DNA from: SVFI01 sp045643145
Lineage (GTDB): Bacteria; Bacillota; Clostridia; Lachnospirales; Lachnospiraceae
Length of the DNA stretch: 64,000 nt
Assembly: GCA_045643145.1 (NCBI GenBank)
Contig: JAZUKG010000039.1
Location: 1-64,000 of the forward strand
Direction of reading: 5' to 3'
Positions within the stretch are counted from its first letter, which is position 1; each line of letters opens with the position of its first letter. The notes beneath the pieces were generated by a model. It had not been told where the DNA came from and did not search any database. It worked only from the letters and a program-made list of their open reading frames with translations. The translations under genes were made by a program, and so were the position numbers. Of the stretch, positions 42,425 through 52,100 are shown piece after piece.

Positions 42425-45400
42425 TTGAAAGCATTTACTGAGGTTTGCAAAGAGTTTTCTTTTTATGAAGACGCCATAAAACAACTGAATAATGAGAAAC
42501 ATATCAGTGTTTCCGGATGTGTGGAAGCGCAGAAATGTCAGATGATTGCAGCCTTGGGTGAAGATTATCCTGTAAAGATTATTTTGACACACAATGATTT
42601 ACAGGCCAGAGCCATATATGATGACTATCGTATGTATGACAAGGATGTGCTTTGGTATCCGTCAAAGGATTATATCTTTTTTCAGGCAGATATTCGCGGT
42701 CAGGAAATGACCAAGGAGCGTATCACCTGTTTTCGAAAGATGCTGGAAGGAGAAGCGGTAACGGTGGTTACCACCATCGATGCACTGATGGCACCGGTTA
42801 TGCCGTTAAAGAAATGGCAGGATTATTGTATTACTATCGGAGACGGCAGCATTGTTGAAATGAAGGCTCTTTCAGGCATGCTGGTTCGAATGGGATATGA
42901 AAAGAATTATCAGGTAGAACAGCCCGGACAATTTTCTGTCAGGGGCGGTATTATAGATATCTTTGATTTGACAGAGGAAAACCCTGTCAGAATCGAGCTT
43001 TGGGGCGACGAAGTAGAATCGATTCGAAGATTTGATGTATTAAGTCAGCGCTCCATTGAAAGAGTCAAGGAGCTGACTATTTTCCCGGCGACAGAAATGA
43101 TTCTCACTGCCGAGGAAAAGCTTTTGGGCTTGAAAGAAATTGAAAAGGATGCAAAAAAGGCAGCCGAAGCGCTCAAAAAAGAAAATCTTTTAAAAGAAGC
43201 ACATGAAGTCAAAATGCTCGCTGAAAGATTAAAAGAGCAGATGGAAGAATTTGGTGTCATGGCAAACCTTGACAGCTATATGAAATACTTCTGTCAGGAT
43301 TTGGACTTCTTTTTGGGACTTTTTGATTTGAAACATACTCTGGTGGTTGTGGATGAACCGGTTCGAACCAATGAAAGATTAAAAGCGGTTGAGTTAGAAT
43401 TTCGTGAATCCATGATGCACCGAATGGAAAAGGGATATGCGATCAAGGGACAGAGTAAGCTCTTATATCCGGCCAAGGAAATTTGGGCCAGACTGGAAAA
43501 GAGCCGTATTCTCTGCCTTTCTATGCTGGAGAGCAAACACCGTTTCCTGGAAATAGACGAAAATTACCGCGTGGATGCCAGAATGCTTTCTTCCTTCCAG
43601 GGAAGCTTTGACATGCTGGTGGACACCCTGAATAAATATAAAAAGAACAAAGCCAGAATCATATTAATCTCACCATCGAGAACCAGAGCAAAGCGTCTGG
43701 CTCAGGATTTATATGATTTGGACATCAACTGCTTTTACAGTGAGGATCCGGACAGAGTCCTTCAAAAGCAGGAAATCATGGTTTCTGTCGGACAGTTATC
43801 CAAGGGCTTTGAATATCAGTCCCTGGGATTTATTGCTATTACAGAACAGGATATTTTCGGAAAACGAGATACCCGCAAGAAAAAGAAAAAACACTACACC
43901 GGAACCAAGATTCAGGACTTTTCCCAGCTGAATGTCGGCGATTATGTCGTACACGAAAGCCATGGACTCGGTATTTATCGAGGCATCGAAAAGATGGCGA
44001 TGGACAAGGTAGTAAAGGACTATATGAAAATCGAGTATGCCGGCGGAGGAGTACTTTATGTCCTGGCAACCGGCTTTGACTCTGTTATGAAATACGCTTC
44101 TGCAGAGGGTAAGTCGCCGAGATTAAATAAACTGGGAACTCAGGAATGGAACAAAACCAAATCCAGAGTCAAATCTGCGGTGAATGAAGTCGCCAAGGAT
44201 TTAGTCCTTTTATATGCAAACAGACAGAGTAAGGAAGGCTTTGCATATGGAAAAGATACCGTATGGCAGAGAGAATTTGAAGAACTCTTCCCATATGAAG
44301 AGACCAATGACCAGCTCCTGGCGATAAACGATACCAAGAGAGATATGGAAAGTAAGCGCATCATGGACCGATTAATCTGTGGTGACGTAGGCTTTGGAAA
44401 GACAGAAATCGCAATTCGAGCAGCTTTCAAGGCAGTTCAGGACGGAAAACAGGTTGTATTTTTAGTGCCGACTACCATTTTGGCCAAGCAGCACTATGAC
44501 AATTTCGTTCAGAGAATGAAGGATTATCCGATTCGAATCGAGCTTTTGTCACGTTTCAAAACCGCCGGTCAGGTAAAGGAAATTAGAGAAGGTCTGAAAA
44601 AAGGCTTTGTAGATATCGTCATCGGTACGCACAAGGTGCTGAGTAAATCCATTGAATACAAGGATTTGGGACTTTTGATTATCGATGAGGAGCAGCGCTT
44701 TGGTGTGGCTCAAAAAGAAACCATCAAGCAGCTAAAGGATACCGTAGATGTGCTTTCCTTAACAGCGACTCCGATTCCGAGAACCTTGCATATGAGTCTG
44801 GTTGGTATCAGAGATATGAGCGTTTTGGAAGAGGCTCCAAATGACCGTATGCCGATTCAGACCTTTGTCATGGAATACAATGAGGAAATGGTCAGAGAGG
44901 CAATCAATCGTGAGCTGGCCAGAGAAGGACAGGTCTACTATGTATACAACAAGGTAAAATCCATAGCTGAGGTGACAGATCATATTCGAAGTCTGGTACC
45001 AAATGCCAATGTAGCCTTTGCTCACGGACAGATGAAGGAATCGGAATTAGAACCGATTATGTTTGATTTTGTAAACGGAGACATTGATGTACTGGTATCG
45101 ACTACCATCATTGAAACCGGACTGGATATACCAAATGTAAATACCATGATTATTCATGACTCAGACAGTATGGGGCTGGCACAGCTCTATCAGCTTCGAG
45201 GCCGTGTGGGAAGATCAAACCGCAGCGCCTATGCATTCCTTTTATATAAAAGAGATAAGCTGATTACTGAAGTAGCGGAAAAGAGATTGAAAGCAATCAA
45301 GGAGTTTACCGAGCTGGGAAGCGGTTTCAAAATCGCTATGAAGGACTTGGAAATTCGAGGAGCTGGAAATCTATTGGGCAAGATGCAGCATGGCCATATG

Positions 45401-45952
45401 GAAGCAGTCGGATACGATTTGTATTGCAAGATGCTGTCGCAGGCGGTCAAAGAACAAAAGGGTGAAAAGACCGTAGATACCGGATTTGAAACTGCCATTG
45501 ATATGGATGTGGATGCTCATATCGCCGAAACCTATATTGTGAATGAGTATCAAAAGCTGGATATCTATAAACGAATTGCAGCGATTGAAAGCCTGGAAGA
45601 ATGCGATGAACTCAAATCAGAGCTGGGAGACAGATTTGGCGCGATACCGAGATGCGTTGAAAATCTGCTTCGTATTTCGCTGATTCGTACGCAGGCCCAC
45701 AATTTGTATATTACAGAGGTTCGAGGCAAAAAGGACGGTATCACCTTTAAGCTTCATCCGCAGGCACAGATTAAAGCCGAAAATATTCCGATTGTCATGG
45801 CAAATTTAGGTGACAATATGCGATTTAGCGCAAACGGAGAACCGGCCTTTTTCTATAAACTCAAATCTACCTCTATCGTGGAAAAGGATGAGGAACAAAT
45901 GCTGGTTATGGCCGAGAGATGTATCAAGGAAATGCGTGCCAGATTATTGTGA
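42425..45952 (+). CDS. mfd: Transcription-repair coupling factor Mfd (TTG start)
   Basis: 1175 aa. Removes RNA polymerase stalled at DNA damage and recruits UvrA. The N-terminal UvrB-like region contains RGGIIDIFDLTEENPVRIEL; the RNA-polymerase-binding domain begins near DFSQLNVGDYVVHESHGLGI; the translocase motor has Walker A CGDVGFGKTEIA, DEEQRFGV, LTATPIPRTLHMSL and QLRGRVGRSNR. The start is a TTG at 42425 after AGAGG; the next ATG would remove conserved N-terminal sequence. Confidence 0.97.
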   Translation: MKAFTEVCKEFSFYEDAIKQLNNEKHISVSGCVEAQKCQMIAALGEDYPVKIILTHNDLQARAIYDDYRMYDKDVLWYPSKDYIFFQADIRGQEMTKERITCFRKMLEGEAVTVVTTIDALMAPVMPLKKWQDYCITIGDGSIVEMKALSGMLVRMGYEKNYQVEQPGQFSVRGGIIDIFDLTEENPVRIELWGDEVESIRRFDVLSQRSIERVKELTIFPATEMILTAEEKLLGLKEIEKDAKKAAEALKKENLLKEAHEVKMLAERLKEQMEEFGVMANLDSYMKYFCQDLDFFLGLFDLKHTLVVVDEPVRTNERLKAVELEFRESMMHRMEKGYAIKGQSKLLYPAKEIWARLEKSRILCLSMLESKHRFLEIDENYRVDARMLSSFQGSFDMLVDTLNKYKKNKARIILISPSRTRAKRLAQDLYDLDINCFYSEDPDRVLQKQEIMVSVGQLSKGFEYQSLGFIAITEQDIFGKRDTRKKKKKHYTGTKIQDFSQLNVGDYVVHESHGLGIYRGIEKMAMDKVVKDYMKIEYAGGGVLYVLATGFDSVMKYASAEGKSPRLNKLGTQEWNKTKSRVKSAVNEVAKDLVLLYANRQSKEGFAYGKDTVWQREFEELFPYEETNDQLLAINDTKRDMESKRIMDRLICGDVGFGKTEIAIRAAFKAVQDGKQVVFLVPTTILAKQHYDNFVQRMKDYPIRIELLSRFKTAGQVKEIREGLKKGFVDIVIGTHKVLSKSIEYKDLGLLIIDEEQRFGVAQKETIKQLKDTVDVLSLTATPIPRTLHMSLVGIRDMSVLEEAPNDRMPIQTFVMEYNEEMVREAINRELAREGQVYYVYNKVKSIAEVTDHIRSLVPNANVAFAHGQMKESELEPIMFDFVNGDIDVLVSTTIIETGLDIPNVNTMIIHDSDSMGLAQLYQLRGRVGRSNRSAYAFLLYKRDKLITEVAEKRLKAIKEFTELGSGFKIAMKDLEIRGAGNLLGKMQHGHMEAVGYDLYCKMLSQAVKEQKGEKTVDTGFETAIDMDVDAHIAETYIVNEYQKLDIYKRIAAIESLEECDELKSELGDRFGAIPRCVENLLRISLIRTQAHNLYITEVRGKKDGITFKLHPQAQIKAENIPIVMANLGDNMRFSANGEPAFFYKLKSTSIVEKDEEQMLVMAERCIKEMRARLL

Positions 45953-46032
45953 GAAAGCCTGAAATAGTGTATATTAAACATGGATAAACGATACGGTCTT
46001 AAAAAGATCCATACAATAGAGAAGGAGAAAAC

Positions 46033-46902
46033 ATGAGCGATTTTATTATTTCAACAGAAACCAACTCAGATATGCCAAAAGAATTTTTGCAGGAAAATAA
46101 TATTTTGGTAATTCCCCATTATTATACCGTAGAAGAAGATATGTACGGAGATGAAAAAGAACTGACCATCAAAGAATTTTATGATGAAATGCGTGCCGGC
46201 AAAAAAGTCGGAACCATGGCCAGCAATCCGGCAGTTATTTTAGAAAAATTTGCAGAAATTGCAAAACAGGGTAAAGACATTCTTCACATCAGCTTTTCTT
46301 CAGAGCTTAGCTGTGGTTACCAGAACATCGTAAATGGTGCCAATGAAATTATGGAAGAATATCCAAATGTAAAAATCATCGTAGCAGATACTTTATCAGC
46401 TACTTTAGGTGAAGGCTTATGTATTCAGCAGGCTGTTAACATGAGAAAAGAAGGAAAAACCATGGAAGAAATTGCTGCCTGGATTAAAGAAAATGCAGCT
46501 CATATCGATGTGGAATTTACTGTAGATGATTTGGAATACTTATACCGCGGAGGCAGATTATCAAAGACTGCTACTGTCATCGGTAGTATGGTAAAATTAA
46601 AACCAATCCTTTACGTAACAGAAGAAGGAAAGCTCGCAGCGCTTTCTAAAGTCAGAGGACGTAAAAAATCTATGTCTACACTGGTAGATGATATGGTAGA
46701 AAAAATCGGAAGCTACAAGGACAAACAGGTAATGGTGGGTGTTCTGCACGGTGACTGCGAAGACGATGCCAATGCACTGGCTGAAATGATCAAAGAAAGA
46801 CTGGGTTATCAGGATATCTGTATTTGCCCAATCGGTCCTAGTGTTGGCGCACACAGCGGCCCGGGAGCACTGGGAGTCGCATTCCTCGCAGAACGCAAGT
46901 AA
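46033..46902 (+). CDS. DegV family protein
   Basis: 289 aa. Fatty-acid-binding protein family (FakB-like) that presents fatty acids to the FakA kinase. Visible: FIISTETNSDMP at the start, GTMASNPAV, ISFSSELSCGYQN, VADTLSATLGEG and GPSVGAHSGPGALGVAF near the end. AGAAGGAG precedes the ATG. fakA is not in the window. Confidence 0.93.
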   Translation: MSDFIISTETNSDMPKEFLQENNILVIPHYYTVEEDMYGDEKELTIKEFYDEMRAGKKVGTMASNPAVILEKFAEIAKQGKDILHISFSSELSCGYQNIVNGANEIMEEYPNVKIIVADTLSATLGEGLCIQQAVNMRKEGKTMEEIAAWIKENAAHIDVEFTVDDLEYLYRGGRLSKTATVIGSMVKLKPILYVTEEGKLAALSKVRGRKKSMSTLVDDMVEKIGSYKDKQVMVGVLHGDCEDDANALAEMIKERLGYQDICICPIGPSVGAHSGPGALGVAFLAERK

Positions 46903-46934
46903 TTTTGCTTGAAAATATGATATAAAAATGAAAG

Positions 46935-46978
46935 TAGCAGACTATTGGAGAGTTTCCCAAATAGTCTGCTATTTTTTG
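46935..46978 (+). terminator. Terminator after degV
   Basis: TAGCAGACTATT/AATAGTCTGCTA 12-bp stem, 13-nt loop, six T residues. Confidence 0.92.
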
Positions 46979-46996
46979 TTCTTTCGTTATTTGCCG

Positions 46997-47133
46997 AAAA
47001 AAGTCATATGTAGTCATAATTCGAACGCCTTGAAGCGCGTCAGTACTTAACGAGGTTTTTTCGAGTTTAGTACTGTTACGCGAGCTTCATGGAGCGAGAG
47101 CGTCGTGAGAATATGAGCTACATATGACTTTTT
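46997..47133. repeat. Large intergenic hairpin element C
   Basis: Outer stem AAAAAGTCATATGTAG/CTACATATGACTTTTT (16 bp), then TCATA/TATGA, CTTGAAGC/GCTTCATGG (imperfect), GCGCGT/ACGCG and AGTACT/AGTACT, closing on an AACGAGGTTTTTTCGAGTT loop region. It lies between convergent genes and could also terminate both. The core differs from copies A and B, but the design of a long locus-specific stem around a GC-richer core is shared. Confidence 0.8.
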
Positions 47134-47145
47134 ATATTGAATAAT

Positions 47146-49884
47146 CTAAATTTTGTAGAATGATTTCCAATCTGATTTCTCGAGCTGATATTTCAAAATC
47201 TCAATTCTCTTGTCATCATCAATGGATACCATCGGTGTAGGCTGCGGCTTGGCAGTATAGAAGCCCTGAATTAAATCAATATCCAGGCGAATTACCTGCT
47301 GCAGCTCTTCTGAGGTTTCGACACCTTCTGCCAAGGCAACGATATCATTGTCATGTGCGAAATCGATAATACTCTTTACGAAATGCTGTTTCTGCGGGTT
47401 GCTGTCAATATCGCTGATAAGCAAGCGGTCAATCTTGACATATCGAGGCATATATCGCAGCAGGTTATTGATGTTGGAATAACCGGAACCGTAATCATCT
47501 AACGCTGTTTGGATGTTGAGTCTTCGATATTTCTTTTGCAGTTCTGCCAGCTGTTCGTCGTTAAGCTCGGACTCTTCTGTAATCTCCACTACCAGATTTG
47601 CATAATAGGTATGAAGCAGAGTTTCTACCGCATGACTGTCTTCTTCTGTCAGCTGGAAAGCCGGAAGAGAGTTCAAAAAGATCTTTCGATTGCCCAGTGC
47701 ATTGTGATAGGTCTGCATCATAGAAAGCACATTGATAAAGGTGGCTTTTTCGATATCGTATAATCGTCCGAGACAGGCAGCACCCTCTAAAAGCTGCGGC
47801 GGACTCAATTTTACCGGATCATCGCATCTCATCAATGCTTCATAACCGAAAATGCTGGCATCCTTTGCATTGATAATCGGCTGCAAATCATAGCGAAGGG
47901 TATTATTATCCAAAGCCTTTGCTACAGAATCGTTGCGGCGCATATCCTCTGTGGTCAGATTTGTAACGGACAGGCGGCGTCTCTTGCGCTCTGACTTTTG
48001 ATGATTTTTCTTGGTAATCGCATGATTAATGAGATAATCAAGAGAAGTATCGCGATGTACGTTGGCAGTCTGAGAACTGCTGTGTACCTGCATGGTTAAT
48101 TGTTTGTGATCCAGGATAGACAGGTTTCTGGCTTTCTCTGAGATACTGTCGGTCAGTACCTCTGCACGAAGGTCGGCATTGATACCCTTTAAAATAATCA
48201 AAAATTCATCGTTGCACATACGGCAGCAGATTTCCTGTTCTGTCACACTTTCACGAATGATACGTGCGAGTAAAAGAATCGCTCTGTCTCCGATTTCTCT
48301 CGAATAGGTCGCATTTATTTCCTTTAAATCCTGAATATCCAGAGCCAAAAGAACAACCTGTGTTTCTTCTTTCAGACCTGACTCAAATAATGGAGTTGCC
48401 TTTTGCAAAAATCCCTGATAGTTGTAAAGACCGGTCAGGGAATCACGAATCTGATCCGCTTTAATCTGAGAAATCAGTTTTTGCAAAGTAAGCTGTCTTA
48501 AGAAGGATTCCATACCCTGCATGATACTCTTCATCCAGATACGGAAGGTCTCATCATAATCAAAGCCGGTTTTGTCATAGCTGATAACCGTATAGCCAAA
48601 GCATCTGTCATTAAAATACATCGGATTAAAGACATAGCAGCACGGCTCTTTCTTTTCTATAAATAAATCAGGAAGTAAATCTTTGGTATCAAAAACATCC
48701 TGAAAATCAACAATATTGGTTACATCATCGGCATGTTCGGTACAATGAATCACTCGGTGCATCCGCGGCGTATAACCATGTTTGAGATCGGAATCATGAT
48801 TAAAATCCATTTGGGTCACATCCATAAAGCCATCATTGATACATAGATGAAAGCTTTTAAATGGTCTGATCTGATAGGAATAATCTAAAATGGATTTATA
48901 AAAATCACGGAAATCATTCTGTGTCAAAAGGTCTTCTGTAATATGGTTAAAATCAGAAAAGAACGATTGATCAGAATGTGCGGTTTTCCATTCGCGTCTA
49001 AACTGAAGGTGAGTTTCCACTTTAAAATCAGTACAGCCGCAGCTGCCGCCTAAAAACAGAGGAGCCTCGAGCTCCATGACAGGAGGTACTTCTCCAATCA
49101 GGGCATGATGCAGCCATTTGGCACAATATGCTCCGCACTCATCTGACGGAATATCGGCAGAGGTAAGAGGAAGAGGGCTGTGACGGCCTTCTTCAGAGGA
49201 ATCATAGCCAATCAATGCCATATCTTCCGGAATTTTATATCCTTTATCTGATAAATAAGAAGCGGCACCGATTGCCATACAGTCATTGGCACAGGCCAGA
49301 GCATCCGGAAGTTTTCCTCTGGCGAGCATCTTCTGTGCAAAGGTTTTTCCACTGTCATACCAATAATTTCCGTGATAAATCAGTTCTTCGTTTGGCAAAA
49401 GCTTGTGCTCTCTCAAACTGTCGTAATATGCATTCAATCGCTGAATGGAATGCGGATGCCCTTCCTTTCCGCCTAAAAATGCGATTTCCTCATAGCCGTG
49501 TACCTGAATCAGATGATCGATCAGTTTTTTCATAGGTGTGTAGTGATCAATCTTGACGCAGGGAAAGAAAGGATTATCCAAATCTACGACCAGTACAGGT
49601 CCCTTGAAGCCATCCTGAATGCGTTTCATGAGCTTGAAATTAACGCCCGGAACCAGAATGGTATCCGGCATCAAAAGCAGGGCATCAAACATATCATAGT
49701 TGATCAGTTCATAAATATTGGAATCACCGATGTTTCGAAGTTCCGTTTCCTGAAACTTTTGAAACATGGAAAAAAGGCATACTTCGTAGTCATACTGGTA
49801 GGCCTGATCCAGGAATGCGGTGATAAATTTTTTCTGCATGTGTTCATCGAGCTGGGCTGATAATACACCGATTCTTTTTCTCAT
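47146..49884 (-). CDS. LacI-type sensor fused to degenerate GGDEF and active-looking EAL
   Basis: 912 aa, cytoplasmic, no membrane segments. Residues about 4-280 resemble the sugar-binding core of LacI/GalR repressors (VVDLDNPFFPCVKIDHYTPM, ACANDCMAIGAASYL, PEDMALIGYDSSEEGRHSPL) but the helix-turn-helix is missing. A middle region (about 290-470) is followed by a GGDEF domain with MCNDEFLII instead of GGDEF and an EAL domain with GYEALMR, IFLNSLP, VEITEES, LDDYGSGYS, VKIDRLL, AEGVETS and IQGFYTA. Likely a c-di-GMP phosphodiesterase controlled by a sugar or similar ligand. Start 49884 follows AAAGGAG. Confidence 0.9.
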   Translation of the reverse strand: MRKRIGVLSAQLDEHMQKKFITAFLDQAYQYDYEVCLFSMFQKFQETELRNIGDSNIYELINYDMFDALLLMPDTILVPGVNFKLMKRIQDGFKGPVLVVDLDNPFFPCVKIDHYTPMKKLIDHLIQVHGYEEIAFLGGKEGHPHSIQRLNAYYDSLREHKLLPNEELIYHGNYWYDSGKTFAQKMLARGKLPDALACANDCMAIGAASYLSDKGYKIPEDMALIGYDSSEEGRHSPLPLTSADIPSDECGAYCAKWLHHALIGEVPPVMELEAPLFLGGSCGCTDFKVETHLQFRREWKTAHSDQSFFSDFNHITEDLLTQNDFRDFYKSILDYSYQIRPFKSFHLCINDGFMDVTQMDFNHDSDLKHGYTPRMHRVIHCTEHADDVTNIVDFQDVFDTKDLLPDLFIEKKEPCCYVFNPMYFNDRCFGYTVISYDKTGFDYDETFRIWMKSIMQGMESFLRQLTLQKLISQIKADQIRDSLTGLYNYQGFLQKATPLFESGLKEETQVVLLALDIQDLKEINATYSREIGDRAILLLARIIRESVTEQEICCRMCNDEFLIILKGINADLRAEVLTDSISEKARNLSILDHKQLTMQVHSSSQTANVHRDTSLDYLINHAITKKNHQKSERKRRRLSVTNLTTEDMRRNDSVAKALDNNTLRYDLQPIINAKDASIFGYEALMRCDDPVKLSPPQLLEGAACLGRLYDIEKATFINVLSMMQTYHNALGNRKIFLNSLPAFQLTEEDSHAVETLLHTYYANLVVEITEESELNDEQLAELQKKYRRLNIQTALDDYGSGYSNINNLLRYMPRYVKIDRLLISDIDSNPQKQHFVKSIIDFAHDNDIVALAEGVETSEELQQVIRLDIDLIQGFYTAKPQPTPMVSIDDDKRIEILKYQLEKSDWKSFYKI

Positions 49885-50068
49885 AGACAATACTCCTTTT
49901 TGGAATATTTTTAGTATAGAATAGTACCTTTATTTTACTATTTTTCAAGGGGTTCTACAATGAATGTAATGTTCAAATAATCTATGAAATATTGTGTTAT
50001 TTTCACAAAGGAAAAATAAATTGCAGCAGGAAATGTTTGGATTAAAAAATATTTTTTAAAAATTTTAA

Positions 50069-50111
50069 TTGACTTTACTGTGCATATACTGTATATATAG
50101 ACATATACAGT
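50069..50111 (+). promoter_or_regulatory. Promoter and palindromic YtrA-type operator
   Basis: TTGACT (50069-50074), 17 nt, TATATA (50092-50097). ACTGTATAT (50088-50096) and ATATACAGT (50103-50111) are perfect 9-bp inverted arms over the -10. This is the expected shape of a GntR/YtrA operator, and the regulator gene is third in the operon. The rest of the 319-bp gap (49885-50203) is AT-rich; on the minus strand TATACT (49918-49913) may be the -10 of the LacI-GGDEF-EAL gene. Confidence 0.8.
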
Positions 50112-50203
50112 TCATATACACATCAAATGATTTTCATATATAGTTGAATAAATGAGGCAGTTATCAGGGTGTAGAGAGTAATCGGGTATAAGGGTGAAAC
50201 AGG

Positions 50204-51067
50204 ATGGAAGAAAAAATATTAGTACTGGAAAATATGAATAAGAAAGCAGGAAACTTTCAGCTAAAGGATATCAGCTTTGCGTTGCCCCTGGGATATATTA
50301 TGGGACTGATTGGCGCCAATGGCGCAGGTAAAACCACGTTATTAAAATGTATCCTGGGCCTGACTCAGACAGATAGCGGATGCTTACAAATAGAAGGCAT
50401 GGAATATGAACAAAAAGAAAAAGAGATCAAAGAACTTTTGGGTTATGTAGGGGTGGATTCCTATTTTAATCCCAAGAATCGGATAGAAGACCTTTACTGG
50501 CTGGGGCGATTCTATAAATCCTTTGATGAAGCCTATCTTACCAGGCTGTTAACAGAATTTGGCCTGGCAAAGAATAAAACCATCGGGAAGCTTTCCAAAG
50601 GAGAACAGTTAAAAATGCAATTTGCTTTTGCACTGTCACACAGACCAAAGCTTTTAATTATGGATGAAGCGACCGGAAGCTTTGACCCGGAATTTAGAGA
50701 AAAAATGAAGGGCTACATGACTGAGTTTGTAAAAGACGGCGAGCACAGCATTCTGTTTTCTTCTCATATCAGTGATGAAATGGAAGTTTTAGCGGATTAT
50801 GTGACGATGATAGATCACGGAAAAATTCTCTTTTCTATGACCAGGGAAGAACTATTGGACAGCTTCCGTATTGTGAGCGGAGAAATGTATAAATTGAAAC
50901 TGTTAAAGCCGGACAGAGTCGTTTATTTAGAGCCGGGACTGGCAACGAACAAAGCCTTTGTCAGACATTATGAAGGAAAAAGTGAGTATGATTATCTGCT
51001 AAAAGTACAAAAGCCGACCGTAGCAGATGTGCAATATTATTTACAAAAAAGTCAGGAAAACAAGTAG
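50204..51067 (+). CDS. ABC transporter ATP-binding protein
   Basis: 287 aa. Walker A LIGANGAGKTTLLK, signature LSKGEQLKMQFAFAL, Walker B LLIMDEATGSFDP and a switch His in ILFSSHISDEM. The tail of about 65 residues after the ATPase core is typical of YtrB-like export ATPases. First gene of a GntR-controlled operon; the membrane partner follows. Confidence 0.94.
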   Translation: MEEKILVLENMNKKAGNFQLKDISFALPLGYIMGLIGANGAGKTTLLKCILGLTQTDSGCLQIEGMEYEQKEKEIKELLGYVGVDSYFNPKNRIEDLYWLGRFYKSFDEAYLTRLLTEFGLAKNKTIGKLSKGEQLKMQFAFALSHRPKLLIMDEATGSFDPEFREKMKGYMTEFVKDGEHSILFSSHISDEMEVLADYVTMIDHGKILFSMTREELLDSFRIVSGEMYKLKLLKPDRVVYLEPGLATNKAFVRHYEGKSEYDYLLKVQKPTVADVQYYLQKSQENK

Positions 51068-51080
51068 GAGAATAAAAGGT

Positions 51081-51725
51081 ATGAACAGAATGATTTTAAA
51101 GGATTATCAAAGCAGAATGAATCAAAAGACAATCCTGAAGTGCTTTGCAAAAAACTTTATGTTGCTGTATTGCTTGCTAATGTATACATGGAATGGCGTA
51201 AAAACTTTTTCTCCTGCAGGTAAAATTGTTATCTGGACATCCCTGGGATGGGGCTTTTCTATTATGCTTTCAGATTTGCTGAAAAGTAATCTTCCGGATT
51301 TATTTTTTCTCCTGCCGCTTTCTGCCGGCGAGAGAAAAGAGATGATTAAAAGAATGTATCGAATCAAATGGATTCCTATGACTGTCCTTTTTGCAACAAT
51401 CGGTATTATTTTGGCAGCTGTCGGGACTTTTCGATGGATAGACATGATTTTTTGCGGCGTGAATATCATTTGGGGATTTTTGGGAACCTGCACGGCGTTT
51501 AGTGAAAAGGATCCGGGAAGCCTTTTATATATTCGCATTTTCCCGTTTTTATCCATTATGGTTTATTTGCTCTGCGTGGAGGATATTTGGTCAAAAGGAA
51601 TGATTTCAACAAGTGCTGTCATAGCAATAGCTTTGTATGCAGTGATGTATCTCATCAGTGCTTATTATATGCTAAAGTGCTGCATCAGAATGTACGGCAG
51701 AATGATAGGAGGCGCTTATGTATAA
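51081..51725 (+). CDS. Membrane protein, ABC permease partner
   Basis: 214 aa with about six hydrophobic segments and no recognised domain. Located between an ATPase gene and the GntR gene, it is most simply the permease of the first ATPase. Start 51081 follows AGGAG. Its 3' end overlaps the GntR start by 8 bp, implying translational coupling. Confidence 0.8.
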   Translation: MNRMILKDYQSRMNQKTILKCFAKNFMLLYCLLMYTWNGVKTFSPAGKIVIWTSLGWGFSIMLSDLLKSNLPDLFFLLPLSAGERKEMIKRMYRIKWIPMTVLFATIGIILAAVGTFRWIDMIFCGVNIIWGFLGTCTAFSEKDPGSLLYIRIFPFLSIMVYLLCVEDIWSKGMISTSAVIAIALYAVMYLISAYYMLKCCIRMYGRMIGGAYV

Positions 51726-52098
51726 TTTAAATTTAGTAGTAGATACCAAAGCCAGTCTTTCTATTTATGAACAGATTGAAATGCAGCTAAAGTCCATGAT
51801 TGCATCCGACAAATTAAAGCCGGGGGATGCACTTCCGTCGATTCGAAGTCTGGCAGCAGACCTTCAAATCAGTGTTATTACGACGAAAAGAGCATATGAA
51901 GAACTGGAAAAAGAAGGACTGATCAGGTCTGTTCCGGGCAAAGGATTTTATGTATGTGAACTGAGCAGCGGATACCTGATGGAAAAGCAACTGGTGATGC
52001 TGGAAAAGCAGCTGAGTGAAGCGGTACATGCCTGTAAAACAGCAGGACTTAGCCTGGAAGAAGTAGTAGAAATGGTAACCGCACTTATGGAGAATTAA
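51718..52098 (+). CDS. GntR-family regulator, YtrA subfamily
   Basis: 126 aa. A winged helix-turn-helix typical of GntR (SIYEQIEMQLKSMIAS, LPSIRSLAADLQISVITTKRAY, GLIRSVPGKGFYV) with the very short C-terminal dimerisation tail of YtrA-type members. YtrA-like proteins repress their own ABC operon and respond to cell-wall-active peptides in some Bacilli. The palindrome at 50088-50111 is its likely operator. Confidence 0.94.
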   Translation: MYNLNLVVDTKASLSIYEQIEMQLKSMIASDKLKPGDALPSIRSLAADLQISVITTKRAYEELEKEGLIRSVPGKGFYVCELSSGYLMEKQLVMLEKQLSEAVHACKTAGLSLEEVVEMVTALMEN

Positions 52099-52100
52099 CA

